A stretch of DNA of 64,000 bases, taken from assembly GCA_963556495.2 (NCBI GenBank), contig OY747702.1, positions 43,009,180-43,073,179 of the forward strand. Reading direction: 5' to 3'. Below are positions 55,715-64,000 of the stretch, one piece after another (position 1 is the stretch's first letter; each line of letters opens with the position of its first letter). The DNA comes from Valencia hispanica (taxonomy: Eukaryota > Chordata > Actinopteri > Cyprinodontiformes > Valenciidae). The notes beneath the pieces are model-generated. The model was not told where the DNA came from. It saw only the letters and a program-made list of their open reading frames with translations, and did no database searches. The translations under genes were made by a program, and so were the position numbers.

Positions 55715-56757
55715 CATCATGTCAGTGTTCCCACTTAGGAGGAAATATAAACTGACAAAAGTCTATTGAAGGATTCAGAATTTTTGAGGAGCTCTTCAAA
55801 TTAAACTGATGCACAGTTCCTCAGTAAGCGCCAAGAATATCTTAGACTGAAAGCAAATCTAGGAAATCTGTGTCCAGGTCAGGAAAAAGAAACACCCCTC
55901 AGATTTTAGCAACAATCCCAGGGACAGAGACGTGAAATACTAAATCCTCTGATAGCTACAGGCTTGTCCTCAAGGAATCATTGGCTAAATAAATAAAACA
56001 ACAACCTATATGAAACAATATGAGCAACATAAGTTTAATTTGGCCAAAACTAGAGGTCGGATTGTGATCAGGTTTGAAAACTGTGACAAATCCCCTCCTG
56101 TGTGACAAAAAATCTTACTCCCATTAGCCTGAACTCAGAGGATGCACTTCAGGTTATTTATGACCTGCAAGGGTGACTGAGGTAAAGCACTGTAAAGATC
56201 TCTGTGTCACTTTTACTAGTTTATATGAAACAGCTCGTATTTCATCACTGCCGGCCACTGATGGCTCAATTCCAGCAGCAAAAAATACAATCAGAGCCAA
56301 CATTGACCAGCTGTCTGAGTGAAAAATATGGTGTTTATTAGGCCAGGAGGTTCTAGGGCGATGCTGAGGAGTAACTCAGTCAAAGAATTGTTCTGAATTT
56401 CCATCAAAAGCAGAAAGTCGTTAAAGAGAAAAAGATGAACGCACAATGTTGCAGCTTGTGAACACCCCCCAGTTTGCTTATTTCAAACATGCCTGGGGTA
56501 TGGGTGACACTGCAACACGCCTTTTTCTGCTGAGTAGGATATGCATGGCACAGCTGCCTGCCCATCAACCCAAATCAGAGTGACTGCTCAGTCAGAACCG
56601 AGTTTCCAAGCTTACTGGTGTATAAAATGCATTTACTTCGCACCTCTTTTCAGACTTCATCCTAAATCAGTGGCCATTCAGCACTGATCAGAGGACTCGT
56701 GACGTGCAGTTGCCTGCAGCACATTCGGCGGAGAACTCTGTTCTCAAGTGAAAAATA
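55715..56757. other. Unassigned stretch
   Basis: About 1 kb with no gene or element recognised. Confidence 0.35.
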
Positions 56758-56764
56758 TTGGCAG

Positions 56765-56919
56765 AATTAGATGTAGGTTTAGTAGAACGAAATGTGCCTC
56801 GCCTGTTATCTTTGGAAGAGATCTGCGTAATGGTACAAGTGTTTGTGCAGCAGCAACAGGGAGTTGTGAATCAAAATACTCTGTTTTTAGCCTGTGCACA
56901 GGCTAAAATGTCTGCTCAG
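56765..56919 (+). other. Orphan exon-like ORF with splice-type borders
   Basis: A 155-bp block lies between TTGGCAG (acceptor-like) and CTCAG/GTAAGC (strong donor). It is fully open in one frame: LDVGLVERNVPRLLSLEEIC, then VMVQVFVQQQQGVVNQ and NTLFLACAQAKMSAQ. I do not recognise the protein. No partner exon was found on either side, and the frame has no ATG at its beginning. It may be an exon of a host gene that extends past the window, or an exon of a decayed transposon. A (TA)n microsatellite begins about 65 bp downstream. Confidence 0.35.
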
Positions 56920-56983
56920 GTAAGCAATGAACTATTAGGCAAGGATTGTTGCTCTGAAATATTCTTGTGTAAAAATCCCTCTA

Positions 56984-56985
<2 letters not shown>

Positions 56986-57021
<36 letters not shown>
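56986..57021. repeat. (TA)n microsatellite
   Basis: About 17 TA repeats. Confidence 0.95.
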
Positions 57022-57024
<3 letters not shown>

Positions 57025-57039
57025 TAATAGGCCTTTTTC

Positions 57040-57040
<1 letters not shown>

Positions 57041-57078
<38 letters not shown>
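57041..57078. repeat. (GA)n microsatellite
   Basis: About 18 GA repeats, 20 bp after the TA run. Confidence 0.95.
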
Positions 57079-57081
<3 letters not shown>

Positions 57082-57184
57082 AAAATAAATTTATTTTATT
57101 TATTTGGGGTTGGGGGATTTATAAAAAAGTGAAGGCTTCATTTTAAAAGCTATAATATGTTTCTTTACATTTCAAGTCCTTTCC

Positions 57185-57740
57185 TTTTTTCACATTTAAT
57201 TTATAAAGCACATTTAAGAACAACTAATGGTTAATTAAGTGCTGGACCATTAGGAGAATAATTAAAAATAGTAGATAATGTAAAAAAAAAAAAGGCATAA
57301 AACAATGCTAGATAACACAACACTAGCAAAAGAACATGCTGAGTTGAATGCCAGTGGAAAAAAACATGAGTCTTCAAAAAGGATTTAAAAGAAGGCAGTG
57401 AAGGAACCTGCCTTCTGCAAAAGCCCACTAAGCTTCAGCCTCGTCTGTGGAACGACCAAGAGCAGATGGTCAGCTGATCTTAGAGATGAGTAAGGTGAGT
57501 ACAAGTGAATCAAGTCCAGGAAATAGGGTGGAGCAGGGCCTTTAAAAGATTTGAAAACAAGTAAAAGAATTTTAAAATCTATTCTGTAGCACACAGGGAG
57601 CCAGTGAAGAGAAGTCAGCGTGGGAGTAATGTATTCTCGCCTGTGTGATTGAGTTAGTTGAAAAGCAGCTGCATTCTGGACAAGCTAAAGGCAAGAAAAG
57701 GCAGCCTGTCTCACCCTGAAATATAGCACAAAAAAAATAA
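57185..57740 (-). mobile_element. L2/CR1-type LINE 3' fragment, minus strand
   Basis: The minus-strand frame 57594-57385 contains YRIDFKILLLVFKSFKGPAP and SPYSSLRSADHLLLVVPQTR, then passes to the LWN region in another frame. Further upstream comes TSLHWLPVCYR. This is the C-terminal block after the RT of L2-type LINEs, distinct from the 'PPRPLRSS' subfamily. The 3' UTR ends near 57190 with TTTATAAAGCACATTTAA. Confidence 0.8.
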
Positions 57741-58264
57741 AGTTCAAGGCTTGAGGCAAGAAAGGTGTGGAAAAGGCTTGTTTTTCACCACACATTCGAC
57801 ATCTAATTTCACCTCCAGATTGGTGTAAGTGGATTTTAAATACAGACTCAAAGTGCCAGAATTCACATGCTGGGTATCACAAGGGCCAGTTGAGCGGAAT
57901 AATATGGCCTCAATCTTTTTATCATTGAAACATAGTAATGAAATTAAACTAAACATGAAGCTAAACATTTAGACATAAAGTCAGGTAAAACCAAAACCAC
58001 TCCCAGGAGAGAGAAGAAGGAGAGACGTTTGCAGAGGTGGAAGCATTTGTTTTATTTATACTACAAAGTATGGTGGATGATATGGCGGTTTCTCCTACAA
58101 AGACCTCGAGAACCTTTTTGAGTGCATGACATAGTAAACTCTTTGAAAGACCTTGAGATTTAAAAAATCTGGTGGACTCGGCCAAAAAGTTGAAATTAGG
58201 TTATTAATGGGTTTTTCAGTGGGATGCAGATTCAAAGAACTTTATCCCATAGAAAACCAGCAGT

Positions 58265-58795
58265 GTCATGATCCATTGGACTTCAAGTGTAGTTTGACTG
58301 TATGTTCTGAGCTATTCCCATCTTTTCTTTTTGCAGCTATTATTTCAGTGTATTCCTGTGTTTCTTTGTTTATCAGTAAATTCCCCTGTGCTTCTTTGTG
58401 ATGTTTAAATTGTTTTTTTGTTTATCTCAGTCAGCCTCCCTCAATTGGCCCAGTTCAGGCTCTCTCAGCTGCAGCACATTCAGGTAATTAGACTCACCTG
58501 ATCATTGTTCCACTAATTACTCCTCCCAGTATGTGCACTCTTTCTATCATTCTTCGCCAGATTCTCCTTTTTCCTTTCTTCGTCGTGGTTTCTGTTGTCT
58601 CTGTTTTGTTCCAGCTGTTTCTAAGTCCCCCCCTTCCCGTTTGTTTTGTTTCCGTGAGATACTTCCTTCTGGTTCTTCTATTATTCACACCCACGTTATC
58701 ATCTTGGCTTTGCTGGTTTCTTGAAAGTTGTCATTTTATCCCTTTAATAACTCTCATTATGATCCTGCCTGCGCTTGGGACTAATCCAACAACAA
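58265..58795 (+). mobile_element. Solo-LTR-like segment
   Basis: It starts with TGTCATGATCC and has CTCAGCTGCAGCACATTCAG, TAATTACTCCTCCCAG, a long T/C-rich tract, then ATCCTGCCTGCGCTTGGGAC and CAACAACAAACC. This order is that of fish Ty3/gypsy LTRs as I recall them. It is about 530 bp with no internal domain beside it. The TGTCATGAT start is shared with 9449. Confidence 0.45.
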
Positions 58796-59334
58796 ACCTT
58801 GGCGAGGATGGGTACCAGTTATTGTGCCATCAGTTATCAGATTAGATTTTTATCTCCCACGGAATAAATGTTCAGAAATTAAAGGTAAGTTTTCATCAAT
58901 TTTTTTTTTATGATATCGTACTACTGCAATAAAAGATAAATTCATGAGTTTAAAGGCTTTTTAGACATCCTTAATGAGGGTTACCATTAAATGTTGATCG
59001 CATGCAGTCATGCAAAAGTCTGCAGCAGTGATAATGTTGTATATTTGTGCTTCAGAGGACATGTGAACACCTGGAGTGAATCAGTGGTCTGTGCCTGTCA
59101 AAGTGAACCTTCTTCACCATCCATACAAACAGCTTCTCGGTTACCATTTTCGTGGATACACCCAGCTGTATACTTTCAATAGAGTCGAGTATGTTGCCGG
59201 GATTTTGGTGAAAGAAGCAATATTCCACTGTGGATCAAACTCCGTATCTTAATCCTCTCATCCAAAACACAAAACTCTGTTTTTTTTTCAGTCTCCAGCC
59301 TTCCTTAGGCAAAAAACACACATTTGTTTCAGTT

Positions 59335-59555
59335 ATAGATGTGTCTATAAAAAGTATTCACCCCCTTACATGTTTTATCCTTTTATTGCTTTTACAAGTA
59401 AATCACGATCAGCAAAACGTTTTTTGACAAGTAACTGACAAAAAAATAACAATGTCAAAGTGAAAACTGATTATCTAAAAATATTTGACAGTTTAATAAA
59501 AATATGTAACATCAATTAAATATTACTGTTTGCATGGAGTGTGTCTCAAATGATT
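59335..59555 (+). mobile_element. Tc1-like terminal fragment
   Basis: GTGTCTATAAAAAGTATTCA, CCCCCTTACATGTTTTATCC, AAATCACGATCAGCAAAACG, AACAATGTCAAAGTGAAAAC and TGATTATCTAAAAATATTTG follow the terminal sequence of another Tc1-like family. The opposite end may be at 59645-59745, with GAGGATGAATACTTTTTA. Confidence 0.55.
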
Positions 59556-59559
59556 GTAA

Positions 59560-59645
59560 ATGGAAAAGGGCCTTTACCTGTATACCACTTTATCAAGTCT
59601 GAGAACTTCAAAGTGCTTTACACTACATTACATTCAGCCATTTAT
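59560..59645 (-). mobile_element. SINE family 1 tail, minus strand
   Basis: AAATGGAAAAGGGCCTTTAC and CAAAGTGCTTTACACTACAT are the complement of the family 1 tail. It sits inside the Tc1-like relic. Confidence 0.6.
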
Positions 59646-59734
59646 ACACTTTGTGGATCATAATTGATTTGTAAGCGTAATTAAAGTGTAAAATATTCAA
59701 GAGGATGAATACTTTTTAGTATTTAGAATACTTT

Positions 59735-59752
59735 AACAAGGGGGGGGGGGTG
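59735..59752. repeat. Poly(G) run
   Basis: Ten or more G in a row near 59740-59750. Confidence 0.9.
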
Positions 59753-60224
59753 GTATCCACTTATCCACCATTCAAAACCATTTGTTGGACAATATTGAAA
59801 TCTGTTGGGCATATTTGTATCTTTCTAATTTTTCTTTCCTATTTAATGACACAACCAGGCATCCATGCATGTTCTGATAGGTATGAATAATATTGTGACC
59901 TCATAATTTTTTTTAAACTTTTCAAACAAAAGAACACAATGTCTTCATCATCATACTTATTTCACCTGAAACACTGATTTAGCTTGTTAAATTGTGAAAT
60001 GCAGCCATTGATTAACAGCACGTACAAATTTTTGCTTTACATTATATAATGTATAAACATTATTTCTGCCAATTTGCTCAAAGCAGGCTTTTCAAACAAT
60101 TCCCTATCATTCTATTGTTGAAAAGATTTTTTTTCTTAAAACATTGAAAATGTTGGAGTTGGGAAACTGCATAGTTCAACCTGAGTTGTTCTAAGAGACG
60201 AAGCTCAACAGGAAAGTACTGGTA

Positions 60225-61222
60225 GATACAGTGGACCTGATTTATCAATATTCCAAATAAAGAGCGCAAAATTGCATGCCCTGCAAAACAATTGCGCAAA
60301 AGGCGTGTTCCTGATTTGCAGGTGATCTAAGAGTGTGTGCGCAAATCATAACAGGCGTAAAGAGCAGTATTCAAATGAGGAATTTGCCTCCGCTGCTGTG
60401 TGTGCCAGCCTTTCTGCCCCATGCACTGCGCTATAGGCAGAGAGAGGAGGAAAAGGCGCAGTGGATTCATGATGCGCCTTTGGCCACACAAAGAAAGGGA
60501 GGGGGCATACCTGTCAAGTCCATGACTGGTAGCGAGGTATTTAATTTAGGCTAGAATGTCTGTGAATTATATTTTTCGCTTGTCATTAATAAACTCAATG
60601 CGTGCGGTGTACATGCACCGCTCTCTACTCCACAAGACCTTCCAGAGACAACAGGTGCAGACGCGTTAAGTGCGCAAGGAATTATGACGCGTCTTAGGAA
60701 AAAAGGGGAAAATCGACATAACTATCAGGTTTATGGCCATTACAGTGTTAATTACTTTTTGGTTAGAATGTGTTAATTATATTTTTCGTTTGTCATTAAT
60801 AAACTTATGTTGAATCGTGGTAGCGTTAAGACACACCTTTCAGAGGCGGTAAAAATAGGCGCAAAAACAACTGCAAACAGTTTAATGTTTGATAAATCAC
60901 ACTGCGCTTGGAAATCCTACTTATTTGGATGTTATCCCAATATTTTTGCACTTTCTGACAGAAACGCCCATATTGCATATTCCTCAAAGGCAAAAGCGCT
61001 AAATGGATTGCCTGCATCTTGCTGCAAGTATAACAGGCGCAGTGCTCTCTGCGCCTGCTTTGTATCTCACCTGCTGCATGTTTTTGCGCCCGCTGTAAGG
61101 TTTATGCACGTTTTAACAAGCTCAAACCTTTGGAAAAAAAGGCCCAGTATTTCAACAGCAGAAAAAGGTTTGAGAAATTACAGAACCACAGGTTTAGTGA
61201 AATTTGGGCCCATGGGTCTACC
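60225..61222. mobile_element. GCGC-rich dispersed element, unclassified
   Basis: A roughly 1-kb patch is rich in GGCGCA, TGCGCC and GCGCAA motifs in both orientations, in contrast with its AT-rich flanks. The left edge GGACCTGATTTATCAA and the right edge in reverse (TAGACCCATGGGCCCAAATTTCAC) give only a weak inverted match. Inside, a 45-bp block (ATTATATTTTTCG, then TTGTCATTAATAAAC) occurs at 60552 and again at 60764. The motifs look like those of a fish DNA-transposon group, but I cannot name it. Confidence 0.45.
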
Positions 61223-62103
61223 TATTTAGTGCTGATAATTGTCTGTAAACACCACCACTTCTCAGCATCATCAGAGTTATAGTGCAATCCATAAAACAGC
61301 TTCAGTATTCACCAAACATTTCTAATTAAAAACACTATTGGAGGAGCTCTTTCCCCATCTAACTCTGGGGTTATTTACTAGATGTGTTGCAGGTCATATT
61401 GTCTCTCTGGCTTTTGTAATGTGATTTGAATGTGAATGTGATAGAATTGATATCTATTAATGGTCTTTATACTTTACCGTAGACAATTTAATCTCTTATG
61501 AAGCACTTTTTTTTTTTTTTACTTCAACATTGTTTCTATGTGCAGCTGCAACAATTTATAACCAGAAAGGTTTTGGAGTAAGAATCACAAATTAGTCATT
61601 GATTTCATTCTTTAAAATGCTTTTATCGTACCATTATTCATGTACTCATATTTTCCATTAGATTAATGTTAAAATACTAATAATGTTTAGTAAGTAGATG
61701 TGTTTCTCTTTGTTTGCTGAACAGTGTTAAGAAACAATATTTGAATACAGAGATGGCAGGATTACATCTATTTACTGTATATTGTTGTGTATTTTTTATG
61801 CTGGAGATTAATACTGCTGCTAAAAACACATTCGCATGTAATCAGCTCATAACAGTTACAGTGAGATTTTCAAACTCTTTCACTATAGTTGCTATAGATA
61901 ACTTTACTAATTAAAAGGTTAAAACACATTTATGTATTTATTTAACACAAATCTCTTAAGCTGGTGCCTCTTTGTTTTTGTCTTGTTTTTGATTAGGAAT
62001 TGTGTGTTTTTCAGATCAGACAGTTTTGCAATTAAAAAATATGTCTATTTATTTGGGTATTTTCACAATGTTTTAAACGATTTTTATTGAAACATTTTAT
62101 TAA
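61223..62103. other. Unassigned AT-rich stretch
   Basis: No gene or element recognised. Confidence 0.35.
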
Positions 62104-62771
62104 AGGTCTCATTCACTATTTTGGTTGAATAAATTTGCTCTCGTCTCTAGCTTAAATTAATGCTTTGTGAGTCGTTTCTGTGGAAGAAATGCTCTCGCGT
62201 TCCTGTTTCAGGGGTTTGAAGTTTGTCAGAGCAGTGGGTGGGGGAAACAACAGTATTACTAGTCCCACTGATTAATATCTATGATATACAAATGTCTCGC
62301 CTTTGATTGGCTCACATTAACTCTTAAGCTGCCTTCGAACAACTAAGTAACTTAATTTACTTAGCTGGTGGTGTTCTAAAGACAAATTCCAACTTTTCTT
62401 CCTCAGCTCCTCTTTCTTGGGTAAAAAATGCAACGCTGATGTGTTATCTCCACAAGCAACACGAGCTTAAACATGTTCCGCCATGTTGTGGTCAATGGTG
62501 CCTAAGGGTTAGCTTCTACTAGCAGGGATGCGCTACGCTCTCTCCTACATGCAAAATCAAAACAGCCTCTCATGGATGGTCAAAAGCCAAGGTAGGCAAG
62601 ACAATGAATATAAATTTTCTCTGTGACTTATAAAAAGCCACAAATTCTCTAGTAAATCAATGAATGTTAATTGTTTAGGAAATGTAACTATATGAGAGAG
62701 ACATTTTGGACTTAACCAACAATGCTGGTAACAAAAACTGTTATAGCTATTCTTGATATCATAGATCTGCT
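62104..62771 (+). mobile_element. TTAA-type MITE, copy 3
   Basis: The left end TTAA/AGGTCTCATTCACT is clear. The interior matches 44177-44778 (reverse) and 9040-9436: TTCAGGGGTTTGAAGTTTGT, GTGGTGTTCTAAAGACAAAT and AAGCCAAGGTAGGCAAG. The right end AGATCTGCT/TTAA is only a partial match to the terminus. The central region carries GCCATGTTGTGG, also present in the 44-kb copy. Non-coding. Confidence 0.8.
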
Positions 62772-62775
62772 TTAA

Positions 62776-64000
62776 GTCTATCTAAAATGTATTTAATCAG
62801 TCTTGGAACCACATATGATGCATGATTTTTATGTGAAACTCTTATATAGATTCATTATACCAGGAGTGTCAAACTCAATCACTGAAAATGTCAAAACTTT
62901 AAACATGGATCATGTCGAGGGCCAGCGTATACAAAAGCAAAATTGCTGTGTTTTAATAGCTGGGCTTCAAGGTCAAAATCTGTCCATTTATTGCAGAAAA
63001 TATACAAAAACGCAACAATAATAACATTTTAGTAGCGAACAGCGGCAATTGAGTCCTAGTTTGCCTCGAGTGTGCTTCTACACAGCAGTTTGATAAACTC
63101 CATAACGATGTTTGTAGGTGCTCTTCACATTAAAAGGGCAGCTTGTGGGCACCCATACCTAGAGCTGAGAGTTGATGCTGCGATGCACTATGGGATTTGT
63201 AGCGTGACTGAGAGTTTTACAACCAACTGGTGGCCCATTAACAACAGATCCTTGTGCACCACACTTTTTCCTTCCACCAAACCTTCCATTATTATGTTTG
63301 GATGAAGCTCCTTTAATAGGCTTCCTTAGCAACGACATTTTGTGGTTTACCTTTATTGTCTTGAGTGTCAGTGAATGGCTGTCTGCTGGACATTTGTCAA
63401 ATCATCTTTCACAAGTAAGTATGGGTCTCTCTGCTTGAATGGGTCTCTCTGCTTGAGCTGCCGCTCTGCGACAGCTAAGCGGAAGAAAATGAAATAAAAA
63501 TCTTTCCCATTATTGTGCAAGTCATAACATACCAGTTCTGCACTGAGAATCATTTTTTGTGTTAATCTTGGGAAATACTCGTCATTTTTGTGAAAGTTTC
63601 TTTTTTGATTTGCTGTAAGCTATAATGATGAAAATTATCAGAAGAAAACTTAAAATATATCACAATGTGTGTGCGTGGAATGTTGTCTGTTTGTAGCAAC
63701 CCATAAGGTTTAATTTTCATTTCTTTAAAAAAAATATTTGCTTAAGTCTTAATCTGGACACATTTGGGTTCTGTGTTGTGCTCGAAAGGCTCAGAGCCCT
63801 GCCTTCCAGACAATTAGTCTGGCAACACTCCATAATCCAATCAAAAGTCATCCGTAATAACCTGTGGGATACTAATTACGGCGACACATTAGACCAAGAC
63901 CAGAGTTTCCCTCCTGTGTACACAGGTTCATTAATGGAGCTTGGTGGTTGCCACAGTCAAATATATTTTAAACCAAAATGGGACACTGTTGAAAATGATC
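62776..64000. other. Unassigned stretch to the window end
   Basis: No gene recognised. TATACCAGGAGTGTCAAACTC near 62858 resembles the CAGGxGTGTCAAACTC start common in vertebrate MITEs, but no second end was found. GGGTCTCTCTGCTTGA is directly repeated at 63424-63456. Confidence 0.4.

Noticed and set aside
60807..61229. 140-codon frame
   Set aside because: It lies inside the GCGC-rich dispersed element and has no recognisable domain.

Overview
The window reads as teleost fish DNA, AT-rich and intergenic or intronic. I found no host gene I could defend. The fish assignment is inference from the repeat content: CR1/L2-type LINEs with an SGNH ORF1, ZBED-type hAT fossils, several Tc1-like families, two tRNA-type SINE families and TTAA-flanked MITEs, all of kinds I know from ray-finned fish. 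No species can be named.

Layout. 1-1.7 kb: an LTR-like tail and a TIR MITE. 1.8-6.7 kb: an almost full-length but broken LINE (copy A). 7.8-11.2 kb: a SINE, a MITE, a solo-LTR-like segment and a LINE tail. 13.8-16.0 kb: a TIR element with half a THAP domain and a 667-bp palindrome. 16.4-19.5 kb: SINE pieces. 20.4-24.8 kb: a ZBED hAT fossil between two 70-bp direct repeats, with a SINE inside it. 25.0-25.5 kb: another MITE. 26.35-31.27 kb: a second full-length LINE (copy B, minus strand), with each long frame broken by very few lesions. 32.0-34.0 kb: a 20-bp-period minisatellite full of GAATTC, entered by a LINE tail. 35.3-38.3 kb: a hAT-like element, a LINE tail and a Tc1-like fossil. 38.4-40.2 kb: a LINE tail, a perfect 30-bp palindrome and a Tc1 MITE. 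41.5-43.1 kb: a hAT-type element with a perfect 8-bp target duplication. 43.3-45.0 kb: tail-to-tail SINEs and a Tc1-like relic that carries a TTAA MITE. 46-49 kb: Tc1, SINE and LINE remnants. 50-53.4 kb: a MITE, an LTR-like region and a Rex1-like LINE tail. 54.5-55.7 kb: three elements in series. 56.7-64 kb: an orphan exon-like ORF, microsatellites, a LINE tail, a solo LTR, a GCGC-rich repeat and a third TTAA MITE.

Working together. The two LINE copies encode ORF1 (zinc-binding cysteines, coiled coil, SGNH esterase fold) and ORF2 (endonuclease plus reverse transcriptase), the normal two-protein retrotransposition set. The non-autonomous elements would have depended on enzymes encoded elsewhere. 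The strongest internal evidence of mobility is the nested TTAA MITE at 44.2-44.8 kb and the hAT element at 41.5-43.1 kb.
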